DNA of 64,000 nt from JAZKFT01 sp965246935 (GTDB taxonomy: Bacteria > Bacteroidota > Bacteroidia > Chitinophagales > Chitinophagaceae): positions 310,001 through 374,000 of the forward strand of contig CBDFGC010000037.1 of the NCBI GenBank assembly GCA_965246935.1. The letters run 5' to 3'. Below are positions 1-7,807 of this stretch, piece by piece. The first letter of the stretch is position 1, and the number at the start of each line of letters is the position of its first letter. Under the pieces are notes generated by a model that saw nothing but the letters and a program-made list of their open reading frames with translations, had not been told where the DNA came from and did no database searches. The translations under genes were made by a program, and so were the position numbers.

Positions 1-205
1 AATCCTGCAGTTCTTTTGATAGCATCTTCGCCGCAATCCCATCTATTTCCCTGGTCAGATCCATAAAACGTAATTTTCCTTTGTATAGCAGCACACTAAT
101 GATGTGAATTTTCCATTTACCCGAAAGCAGTTCCATAGCATCCCGGATGGCTATAAACTTTTTGGAACATTCCTTCGGGATGTCTGTTGAAATTTTAGTT
201 CTCAT
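1..205 (-). CDS. HxlR-family winged-helix regulator (partial, 3' end outside window)
   Basis: The first 68 residues are visible, from an ATG at 205; the gene runs off the left edge. The segment GKWKIHIISVLLYKGKLRF followed by DLTREIDGIAAKMLSKEL is the classic start of the HxlR winged helix: conserved GKW, first helix, then the helix-turn-helix that reads DNA. HxlR proteins are dimeric repressors or activators, often redox or aldehyde responsive, that control a divergent neighbour. Here the divergent neighbour is a DoxX-like membrane protein followed by an NTF2-like protein, a common arrangement for this family. The inducer cannot be told from the sequence. Confidence 0.88.
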   Translation of the reverse strand, partial: MRTKISTDIPKECSKKFIAIRDAMELLSGKWKIHIISVLLYKGKLRFMDLTREIDGIAAKMLSKELQD

Positions 206-273
206 ACTTTTTGTTTGAAATCTTGCCTAAAAATACAACGAAATCAACTGATATTGGCAGGTAGTTTCTTTAA

Positions 274-297
274 GGAAACCGCTTTCCTTTTGGAAAC
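274..297. promoter_or_regulatory. possible HxlR operator in the divergent intergenic region
   Basis: GGAAACCGCTTTCC (274-287) is an inverted repeat of GGAAA/TTTCC with a 4-nt centre, followed by another GGAAAC half-site. It lies between the regulator gene and the promoter of the DoxX-like gene, where an HxlR dimer would be expected to bind. This is inference from position and symmetry only. Confidence 0.3.
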
Positions 298-306
298 ACA
301 TAACTA

Positions 307-333
307 TTGTAAACTAACTTGCGAATAGCTTTG
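307..333 (+). promoter_or_regulatory. candidate Bacteroidota-type promoter of the DoxX-like gene
   Basis: TAGCTTTG at 326-333 fits the TAnnTTTG -7 consensus of Bacteroidota, with a TTG at 307-309 as a possible -33 element (16-nt spacer, slightly short). Transcription would start near 340, about 20 nt before the ATG at 360. That supports 360 as the original start codon of the DoxX-like gene. Confidence 0.5.
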
Positions 334-359
334 TTTCCTGAAAAATACAAATCAGGAAC

Positions 360-750
360 ATGAAAACAGAATAAAATTATTTATTGGGCCACCACCGCCA
401 TCATAGCAGCTATGATGCTGTTCAGCGCTTACGCTTATTTAACTTCTGACGAGATGAAAGCAGCATTCGTACATCTTGGCTTCCCCGGTTATTTTAGAGT
501 GGAATTGGCTATTGCCAAAATTATTGGTGCTATGGTGTTAATAGTTCCCGGTGTTCCGAAAATCTTAAAACAGTTTGCTTACTTTGGATTTGCCCTCACG
601 TTCGTATCTGCATTCATAGCACATACCGCCAGCGGTGACCCCATCAGCGTAGCCATTATGCCGCTTGTGATTTTTAGCGACTGCTTGGCAGTCTCCTACT
701 TCTTTTTTCTTAAAACTCATCATCGTTCAACACAATTTGCAATCATTTAA
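360..750 (+). pseudogene. DoxX-like membrane protein, frameshifted at codon 2-3
   Basis: The frame from 412 gives 112 residues with four hydrophobic segments typical of DoxX/DoxX-like proteins (small four-helix membrane proteins of uncertain, possibly redox, function). That frame stays open upstream to 364 and reads NKIIYWATTAIIAA, the expected first helix, but has no start. The ATG at 360 is one base out of frame and hits TAA after four codons. Removing one A from the AAAA run at 363-366 gives MKQNKIIYWATTA and a complete protein of 129 residues; the 391-nt span is 130 codons plus one base. So either one base is in error or the gene is broken, with a possible shortened start at 412. The NTF2-like gene follows 12 nt downstream. 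Confidence 0.75.
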
Positions 751-762
751 AAATTATAAAAA

Positions 763-1116
763 ATGACACATTTAGAAAAAGCAACCGATTTGTACCAGCT
801 TATCAATACTGGTAAATTAATGGATGGATTCGAAAAATATTATCACCAGAATGTGGTTTTGCAGGAAATTGGTGAAGCTCCCCGGGAAGGGAAAGAGGTG
901 AACCGGGAATACGAACAGAATTTCCTTGCTTCCATCAAAGAATTTCACGGTGCAGGTGTACTATCCATTACAGCGAATGAGGGAGAAAACAAAAGCATGG
1001 TAGAAAGCTGGATGGATGTTACTTTCCAGAATGATTTTCGATTAAAAATGCAACAGGTAGCAGTACAAACCTGGGACGGCGATCAGATTATCAATGAAAC
1101 GTTTTATCATAAATAA
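763..1116 (+). CDS. SnoaL/NTF2-like fold protein
   Basis: 117 residues. The pattern of an N-terminal helix pair (LYQLINTGKLMDGFEKYYHQNVVLQE) followed by strands ending in WDGDQIINETFYHK fits the NTF2/SnoaL-like cone-shaped fold, used either for small-molecule binding or for catalysis such as isomerisation or epoxide opening. No signal peptide, so cytoplasmic. It starts 12 nt after the DoxX-like gene and is probably co-transcribed with it under the divergent HxlR regulator. Substrate unknown. A hairpin terminator follows at 1158. Confidence 0.75.
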   Translation: MTHLEKATDLYQLINTGKLMDGFEKYYHQNVVLQEIGEAPREGKEVNREYEQNFLASIKEFHGAGVLSITANEGENKSMVESWMDVTFQNDFRLKMQQVAVQTWDGDQIINETFYHK

Positions 1117-1157
1117 TCGCTGGCTACATAGCCCAAATACAGTCACATCCGAATCAG

Positions 1158-1200
1158 AAAGAGTGGTTGAAGTAACATTGCTTCAATCACTCTTTATTTA
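1158..1200 (+). terminator. rho-independent terminator
   Basis: AAAGAGTGGTTGAAG (1158-1172) pairs with CTTCAATCACTCTTT (1181-1195, one wobble) around a short loop, followed by a T-rich ATTTATT. It ends the DoxX-like/NTF2-like transcription unit. Confidence 0.75.
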
Positions 1201-1229
1201 TTAAAAGTGATAATATAACGAATAGGTGT

Positions 1230-1335
1230 TAATACTGCAGTCATTGCGAGATTGGGTTCTTGCTCAACGAAGCAAACTCCCCGCATGTAAAGGAGTTTGC
1301 CACGGGCACGAACCCTCGCAATGACGGCAGTATTA
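1230..1335. repeat. 106-bp palindromic (REP/MITE-like) element
   Basis: TAATACTGCAGTCATTGCGAG at the left end is matched in inverse at the right end (CTCGCAATGACGGCAGTATTA) with one mismatch. Inside, GGGTTCTTGC pairs with GCACGAACCC and GCAAACTCC with GGAGTTTGC, so nearly the whole element can fold into one long hairpin. No ORF is inside. The core CATTGCGAG resembles dispersed palindromes seen in many Bacteroidota genomes. Confidence 0.8.
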
Positions 1336-1384
1336 GTTCAAACTGATTGTGAATCCTTATTAAAATCACGAACCTTCAAAAAAA

Positions 1385-2409
1385 ATGGAAATTGGAATTG
1401 ACAGTTTTGCGGCTGCTATGATTGATACGGATTCTGGTGCTGGCATTAACAGTATGGAATCTATCACGCAATTACTTGAAAGAATTGAACATGCAGACCA
1501 GGTTGGCCTCGATGTATTTGGGATTGGCGAGCATCACCGCAAAGAGTTTCTGGATGCTGCACCCGTCGTTATCTTGGCTGCGGCTGCAGCCCGCACCAAA
1601 CGTATCCGCCTGACCAGTGCTGTCACGGTGCTCAGCGCTGCCGACCCGGTTCGGGTATTTCAAAACTTTGCTACGCTTGATCTTAATTTCTCAAGGCCGG
1701 GCCGAAATGGTAGTTGGGCGTGGGTCATTTACCGAATCCTTCCCGCTATTCGGCCTCGACTTTCAGGATTACGATGCGCTTGTTTACAGAAAAGCTGGAC
1801 CTACTACTAAATATCCAGGCAAACGAGGTGGTTACCTGGTCGGGTAAATTCCGCCCTGCTTTGAAAAACCAGGCGATCTATCCCAGGCCGGTACAAAATC
1901 CGTTGCCTATCTGGATTGGCGTTGGCGGTACACCTGCTTCATTCGTGCGTGCCGGTATGCTTGGCTTACCGCTAATGGTGGCCGTTATCGGCGGCGAAAC
2001 ACACCGCTTTCGTCCGTTGGTAGATTTGTATAGGCAGGCAGGTAAAAAAGCCGGGCATCCGCCTGAACAATTAAAGGTAGGGTTGCATTCACTGGGTTAT
2101 GTGGCTAATACCACTGAAGAAGCCATAGCTGATTTTTACCCCGGCTATGCTGAAACCTTTACCCGCATTGGAAGAGAGCGTGGTTGGCCACCGGTTACCC
2201 GCCCGCATTTTGATGCCCAAAATGGTTCGCGGGGAGCGCTGCTGGTTGGCGGGCCCGAAGAGATCGCTGAAAAAATACTACGGCATAGTGAGGCATTAGG
2301 TGGTATTTCCAGAATTACCTTTCAGATGGATAATGCAAAATTGTTACATGAAAAACTATTGCAATCTATTGAGTTGCTGGGTACACGGGTAACACCTTTG
2401 CTGCGATAA
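1385..2409 (+). pseudogene. LLM-class flavin-dependent oxidoreductase, two frameshifts
   Basis: Three overlapping reading frames together encode one luciferase-like monooxygenase (TIM-barrel, FMN/F420-type). Frame 1 (1385 to about 1685) carries MEIGIDSFAAAM and VFGIGEHHRKEF; frame 2 (about 1686-1780) carries ISQGRAEMVVGRGSF; frame 3 (about 1783-2409) carries KNPLPIWIGVGGTP-like core motifs to the C-terminus. Joining them needs one surplus base removed near 1685-1686 (AATT run) and one near 1780-1781 (CTTG). The 1025-nt span equals 341 codons plus two bases, the family's normal length. As it stands the protein cannot be made whole. Two errors in 100 nt suggest either poor sequence here or real decay. 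Confidence 0.85.
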
Positions 2410-2423
2410 TATACTTGCAATTA

Positions 2424-2843
2424 CTATTTCATCTTTAAAACAGCATAGTTCGGATGTTCAGGATTAACTATTAATTCCTGCCGTTGCGGGTGAATTAATA
2501 CGTCCATTTCCTCCATTGGAATGGCACCTAATAACGGCTCACTATCACCTGGCAGTACAAAAGCATTACAGGTTGCTTTACGATTGGCAAACCGTACATG
2601 TATCGGTCCCACTACCGGGTATTCTGCAACTCTGCTATCGGCTACCTGCACCTTACGCATTTCAACAAGTGGTAAATCTAATTGCGACTGAATGGTTTCA
2701 TTGATGGCCATCATATATGCACCGCTATCTACCAGCATCGTCAAACTAAGGCTCCTTATTTCTTCCTTGCCGATGACATTACGTCTTGCTAGCGCTTCAT
2801 CATCAGCATTTATCAGCTTAATATCTGCATACGTCAATCCCAT
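2424..2843 (-). CDS. clan AA aspartic protease-fold protein
   Basis: 139 residues from an ATG at 2843. LSLTMLVDSGAYMMAINETI is the retropepsin-type active-site region (hydrophobic-hydrophobic-D-S-G-A), and GAIPMEEMDVLIHP-type sequence matches the second half of a single-domain, dimeric pepsin fold. This is a family of small bacterial clan AA proteins whose substrates are mostly unknown. No signal peptide. It is convergent with the oxidoreductase remnant (14 nt between ends) and sits downstream of rpoC, beyond that gene's terminator, so it is transcribed separately or by a leftover read in the other direction is excluded. Confidence 0.75.
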   Translation of the reverse strand: MGLTYADIKLINADDEALARRNVIGKEEIRSLSLTMLVDSGAYMMAINETIQSQLDLPLVEMRKVQVADSRVAEYPVVGPIHVRFANRKATCNAFVLPGDSEPLLGAIPMEEMDVLIHPQRQELIVNPEHPNYAVLKMK

Positions 2844-2960
2844 ATTTTCGTCGTTTAATACTTCAAATTTACTTCAATCAACGTTGATAGCAGAATAAGT
2901 ATTTTTACTTAATGTGTGTCTGAACATATGTCTGTCCGCTCAGGCGGAACCTACGAGTAT

Positions 2961-2996
2961 AAAAAAACCCGTCTCCACATGGTGAAGACGGGTTTA
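2961..2996 (-). terminator. rho-independent terminator of rpoBC
   Basis: On the minus strand AAACCCGTCTTCACC pairs with the inverse arm ending GGAGACGGGTTT and is followed by a run of T. It starts about 18 nt past the rpoC stop codon and closes the rpoB-rpoC transcription unit. Confidence 0.88.
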
Positions 2997-3014
2997 AATA
3001 TTATCCGATGAATC

Positions 3015-6000
3015 TTATTCTTCTTCGTCGAAGTTCATGGCTTCCCTGGTGGTCGTCAGCAAATCATACTCTTCTTTGCTGCCTACAATCAGGTTATCAA
3101 AATCCCGCATACCGGTACCGGCTGGTATTGCATGGCCGGTAATTACGTTCTCTTTCAAGCCCAACATATCATCTGTTTTACCATTGATAGCGGCTACGCT
3201 TAATACCTTGGTTGTTTCCTGGAAGGACGCCGCTGAAATCCAGCTCGGCACACCGAGTGAAGCCTTGGTAATACCCAGCAGCACAGGGCGGCTGGTAGCA
3301 GGTGAAGCATCCCGGTACTCAACAAGTGCTTTATCGGAGCGACGCAGTACGGAATTTTCTTCCCGTACTTCCCGCAGACTTGCGATCTGACCAGGACGCA
3401 TTTTACTGCTGCCACCAGCTTCGGTTACAACCTTTTTATCAAACGTATAATCATTCTCCTGGTTAAAGTCCCAACGATCTTCCAGGTCTTCTTCCAGGAA
3501 TTTGGTATCACCGGCTTCGACGATTTCTACCTTTTTCATCATCTGCCGTACAATCACTTCAATATGCTTGTCATTGATCTTCACACCCTGCAGACGATAT
3601 ACTTCCTGAATTTCATTTACAACATATTCCTGTACGGCAAACGGCCCTTTGATGGCCAATATGTCAGCAGGTGCTATTTGTCCGTCACTCATGGCAATGC
3701 CGGCTTTTACAAAGTCACCGTCCTGTACCAGGATCTGGCGGGTCAGCGGAATCAGGTATTTTTTTACCACACCGTCTTTCGCTTCAATAACAATTTCACG
3801 GTTACCACGCTTTACATTTCCAAAGGTTACCACGCCGTCAATTTCGCTTACAATGGCAGGATTGCCAGGGTTACGTGCTTCAAACAGTTCTGTTACACGG
3901 GGTAAACCACCGGTAATATCGCGGAGTTTGCCAAGGATGCGTGGAATTTTAACCAATACCTGGCCTTGTTCTACTTTTTCGCCTTGTTCCACACCAATAT
4001 GGCTTCCTACAGGCAGGTTGTACATTTTCGAATCCTTACCCTCAATGATGATAGCCGGAATCTTATTTTTATCTTTCGTTTCAATTACTACTTTTTCACG
4101 GTGCCCGGTCTGGTCATCGCTTTCTTCCCGGAATGTAATGCCATCAAGGATACTTTCAAACTTTACATTTCCGGTTTGCTCTGAAACGATTACGTTATTG
4201 TATGGATCCCAGCTACAGATCTCATCTCCCTTTTTCACCTTCTGGCCGTTCTTTACCTTCAGCAACGCACCATAAGGAATATTGTTGGTAATCAGCAAAC
4301 GGTCGTTCTTTTCATCCATAATACGCACTTCACCCGTACGGCCAATTACAACCTGAGTTACGTTTCCATCGTTGCCTAAACCAGCAACGGTACGCAAACC
4401 GTCAAACTGAATGGTACCGTCGAACTTGGCAGGCAATGTTGATTCAACTGAAGCCGAACCTGCAACGCCACCCACGTGGAAGGTACGCAGGGTAAGCTGT
4501 GTACCCGGTTCACCAATGGACTGCGCTGCAATAATACCAACCGCATCACCACGCTGAGCCGTGTTGCCGGTTGCCAGGTTTTTACCATAGCACAATACGC
4601 AAACCCCACGCTTGCTTTCGCAGGTAAGTACACTACGTATTTCAACTGTTTCAATACCCGCTTCATCAATTCCGTGGGCTACATCTTCCGTTATTTCGCC
4701 ATTGGCAGCTACCAGTAGTTCATCCGTAAGCGGATGGTAAACATTGTGCAACGAGGTGCGGCCAATGATACGGTCAGTCAATGGTTCTACAATATCCTCA
4801 TTGTCTTTTAAAGCACTGGTAGCGGTACCACGTAGCGTTCCGCAGTCTTCGTCTAAAATTACTACGTCCTGTGCTACGTCCACCAAACGGCGGGTCAGGT
4901 AACCGGCATCGGCTGTTTTCAAAGCCGTATCTGCCAGACCCTTTCTTGCACCATGGGTACTGATAAAGTAATCCAATACATTCAATCCGTTTTTGAAATT
5001 GGAAAGAATAGGGTTTTCGATAATTTCAGAACCGGTAGAGCCGGACTTACGTGGCTTAGCCATCAGTCCCCTGATACCGGCCAACTGTTTCACCTGCTGC
5101 TTACTGCCACGAGCCCCGGAATCCAGCATCATATATACAGAGTTAAAACCCTGCTTGTCTTCTGCCATTTCACGGATCAGCGTTTCCGTAATGCGGGTAT
5201 CCACACGGCTCCAGATATCTACCACGGCATTATACCGTTCGTTATTGGTAATGAATCCCTGGTTGTAATTGTCCCACACTTCTTCTACTTCATTCTTTGC
5301 ATTCTGAACCAGTTCTTCTTTATTATCCGGTACAATCAGATCATTAATATTGAATGATAACCCGCCTTTGAATGCCATCCGGAAGCCTAAGGTTTTGATT
5401 TCATCCAGGAACTTAGCTGTCTTCGGTATATTGGAATACTTAATAATGTCACCAATAATTTCCCGCAGCGATTTTTTAGTAAGCAGTTGATTAATATAAC
5501 CCACTTCAGCGGGTACATATTGGTTGAACAATACGCGGCCGGTAGTGGTTTCAATCAGCTTATAATCCAGGGTACCATCTTTCTGGCGCACATTGGCCCG
5601 CACCCGGATGTTTGCATGAAGATCAAGGCGTTTTTCATTGTACGCAATAATTACTTCTTCCTGCGAATAGAATGCTTTACCCTGGCCTTTTACCGGCTCA
5701 GCTTCCGTTGATTTCTTTGGTTTGGTAATATAGTATAAACCTAATACCATATCCTGAGAAGGCAGGGTAATAGGTGTGCCATTTTGCGGGTTCAGAATGT
5801 TGTGCGATGACAGCATCAGCAATTGTGCTTCCAATACGGCAGCATTGCTAAGCGGTACATGTACGGCCATCTGGTCACCATCAAAATCGGCGTTAAAAGC
5901 TGCCGTTACCAACGGGTGCAACTGAATGGCCTTCCCCTCAATCAGCTTGGGTTGAAAAGCCTGGATAGACAACCGGTGCAATGTTGGGGCACGGTTCAGC

Positions 6001-7307
6001 ATTACCGGGTGGCCTTTCAGAATATTTTCCAGAATATCCCAAACCACAGCTTCTTTACGGTCTACTAATTTACGGGCCGATTTTACGGTTTTTACAATCC
6101 CACGTTCAATTAGCTTACGGATAATAAATGGCTTGAACAGCTCTGCAGCCATATCTTTCGGCAGGCCGCACTCATGTATTTTCAATTCAGGGCCTACCAC
6201 AATTACCGAACGTCCGGAATAATCCACACGTTTACCTAACAGGTTCTGACGGAAACGGCCCTGCTTGCCTTTCAGGATATCGCTTAGTGATTTCAGGGCA
6301 CGGCCACCTTCTGCTTTTACAGCATTTGATTTACGGCTATTATCGAACAGGCTATCGATTGCTTCCTGCAACATGCGCTTTTCGTTCCGCAAAATCACTT
6401 CCGGCGCCTTGATTTCCATCAAACGTTTCAGACGATTGTTACGGATAATTACACGACGGTACAGGTCATTCAGATCAGACGAAGCAAAACGACCACCATC
6501 CAATGGAACCAGAGGGCGCAATTCCGGTGGTATTACCGGAATGTACTGCATTACCATCCACTCAGGGCGGTTGGTAATACGGGTATTGGCATCACGGAAA
6601 GCTTCCACAACGCTCAGTCTTTTTAACGCATCTGCCTTACGTTGCTGGCTGGTTTCTCTTGCAGCGGCATTGCGCAAATCGTAGCTAAGCTGATCTAATT
6701 CAATGCGTTGTAATAAATCATACACCGCTTCAGCACCCATTTTGGCAATGAACTTCTGCGGATCATCATCCGGCAGGTACTGGTTTTCCTTCGGAAGATT
6801 TTCCATGATGTCCAGAAATTCTTCTTCGGTTAACAGATCACCCATTTTCAGGGTTTCTTTTACACCGCCCTGTACTACTACATACCGTTCGTAATAAACG
6901 ATGCTTTCCAGCTTTTTGGAACTCATACCCAACAGGTAACCTGTTTTATTCGGAAGGCTCTTAAAGTACCAGATGTGAACAATAGGTACCACCAGTTTGA
7001 TGTGACCCATACGTTCCCGGCGAACTTTCTTTTCTGTAACCTCCACACCGCAACGGTCGCAAACAATGCCCTTGTAGCGGATACGTTTGTATTTGCCACA
7101 GGCACATTCATAATCTTTTACCGGCCCGAATATCCTTTCGCAAAATAAGCCGTCACGTTCGGGCTTGTAAGTGCGGTAGTTGATAGTCTCAGGCTTTAAA
7201 ACCTCACCAAAGCTTTTCTCTAAAATACTATCCGGACTGGCAAGCCCGATGGTAATTTTAGAAAAGGTTGCTTTTGGACGATTTTCTTTTTTTATAGCTA
7301 CTGACAT
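3015..7307 (-). CDS. rpoC: DNA-directed RNA polymerase subunit beta'
   Basis: 1430 residues, full length for Bacteroidota. The N-terminal zinc ribbon has C68, C70, C83 and C86 (CACGKY ... CDRCGVE). The catalytic NADFDGDQM, whose three aspartates hold the active-site Mg2+, lies near residue 472. The second zinc site is formed by DCGTLRGT near 822 and CESKRGVCVLCYG near 895-905. The bridge helix and trigger loop follow, with IAAQSIGEPGTQLTLRTFH intact. The C-terminus is acidic (MNFDEEE). It forms the catalytic cleft of RNA polymerase with RpoB, whose gene is 500 nt upstream on the same strand. Strong terminator downstream. Confidence 0.99.
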   Translation of the reverse strand: MSVAIKKENRPKATFSKITIGLASPDSILEKSFGEVLKPETINYRTYKPERDGLFCERIFGPVKDYECACGKYKRIRYKGIVCDRCGVEVTEKKVRRERMGHIKLVVPIVHIWYFKSLPNKTGYLLGMSSKKLESIVYYERYVVVQGGVKETLKMGDLLTEEEFLDIMENLPKENQYLPDDDPQKFIAKMGAEAVYDLLQRIELDQLSYDLRNAAARETSQQRKADALKRLSVVEAFRDANTRITNRPEWMVMQYIPVIPPELRPLVPLDGGRFASSDLNDLYRRVIIRNNRLKRLMEIKAPEVILRNEKRMLQEAIDSLFDNSRKSNAVKAEGGRALKSLSDILKGKQGRFRQNLLGKRVDYSGRSVIVVGPELKIHECGLPKDMAAELFKPFIIRKLIERGIVKTVKSARKLVDRKEAVVWDILENILKGHPVMLNRAPTLHRLSIQAFQPKLIEGKAIQLHPLVTAAFNADFDGDQMAVHVPLSNAAVLEAQLLMLSSHNILNPQNGTPITLPSQDMVLGLYYITKPKKSTEAEPVKGQGKAFYSQEEVIIAYNEKRLDLHANIRVRANVRQKDGTLDYKLIETTTGRVLFNQYVPAEVGYINQLLTKKSLREIIGDIIKYSNIPKTAKFLDEIKTLGFRMAFKGGLSFNINDLIVPDNKEELVQNAKNEVEEVWDNYNQGFITNNERYNAVVDIWSRVDTRITETLIREMAEDKQGFNSVYMMLDSGARGSKQQVKQLAGIRGLMAKPRKSGSTGSEIIENPILSNFKNGLNVLDYFISTHGARKGLADTALKTADAGYLTRRLVDVAQDVVILDEDCGTLRGTATSALKDNEDIVEPLTDRIIGRTSLHNVYHPLTDELLVAANGEITEDVAHGIDEAGIETVEIRSVLTCESKRGVCVLCYGKNLATGNTAQRGDAVGIIAAQSIGEPGTQLTLRTFHVGGVAGSASVESTLPAKFDGTIQFDGLRTVAGLGNDGNVTQVVIGRTGEVRIMDEKNDRLLITNNIPYGALLKVKNGQKVKKGDEICSWDPYNNVIVSEQTGNVKFESILDGITFREESDDQTGHREKVVIETKDKNKIPAIIIEGKDSKMYNLPVGSHIGVEQGEKVEQGQVLVKIPRILGKLRDITGGLPRVTELFEARNPGNPAIVSEIDGVVTFGNVKRGNREIVIEAKDGVVKKYLIPLTRQILVQDGDFVKAGIAMSDGQIAPADILAIKGPFAVQEYVVNEIQEVYRLQGVKINDKHIEVIVRQMMKKVEIVEAGDTKFLEEDLEDRWDFNQENDYTFDKKVVTEAGGSSKMRPGQIASLREVREENSVLRRSDKALVEYRDASPATSRPVLLGITKASLGVPSWISAASFQETTKVLSVAAINGKTDDMLGLKENVITGHAIPAGTGMRDFDNLIVGSKEEYDLLTTTREAMNFDEEE

Positions 7308-7807
7308 TATACAGGGATTTTATACAGTGATAATTGGAGTGTGAGATTGTCTTGAAATGGGATGGGTGGGATGTTTGGGATAATACATGGGATGAAATGC
7401 AAATACAGGTTTTAAGAACCAGCAGCGGAATTTCACAAGGCATCTTCGTTGTAATCTTTGATTTGTCTTTTTCTTTTCTTTCAGTGAAAGAGAAGAAAAA
7501 GATCTCACTTGTGCACCAGGTTTTTATGGCAACTGCCGTTCAGTTTCGATTTCTCTGACTGAATTTTTAAAACGTTTCATATTTGCCTTGCCTCATCTCC
7601 GGCCATTCTTCCGGACCTATCGGACAGGCTCTCCCGAAGAGGGTACCTTGCCTTTGGCTTTTAAATTAGTTGTAAAAACTATTCCTCTATTTTCAATTTT
7701 AAGATCAATTGTGAAAGTTGATTCCTGAGAACCCACCTTCACAATTAATTTAGAAATTCCTCAAAGGCACCCCTCTCCACCTGTGGAGAGGGGCCGGGGG
7801 TGAGGGC
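7308..7807. other. 500-nt spacer between rpoB and rpoC
   Basis: No convincing gene on either strand; the short open frames here lack family resemblance and overlap each other. The right end holds a GC-rich palindrome (7769-7805) that begins directly after the rpoB stop codon. No clear TAnnTTTG promoter for rpoC was seen on the minus strand. rpoB and rpoC are usually separated by a much shorter gap, so this spacer may be expanded by repeat insertion, or hold an unrecognised RNA or processing site. Confidence 0.6.
7769..7805. repeat. GC-rich palindromic repeat abutting the rpoB stop codon
   Basis: CCCCTCTCCAC (7770-7780) and GTGGAGAGGGG (7783-7793) form a perfect 11-bp stem with a 2-nt loop, followed by CCGGGGGTGAGG. 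The GAGAGGGGCCGGG.GTGAGG tail recurs at about 21997-22016 in front of the ligase gene. Non-coding dispersed element. Confidence 0.75.

Noticed and set aside
3015..7307. Several long plus-strand reading frames inside rpoC
   Set aside because: They are antisense shadows of a conserved gene, with no domain, start context or family match.
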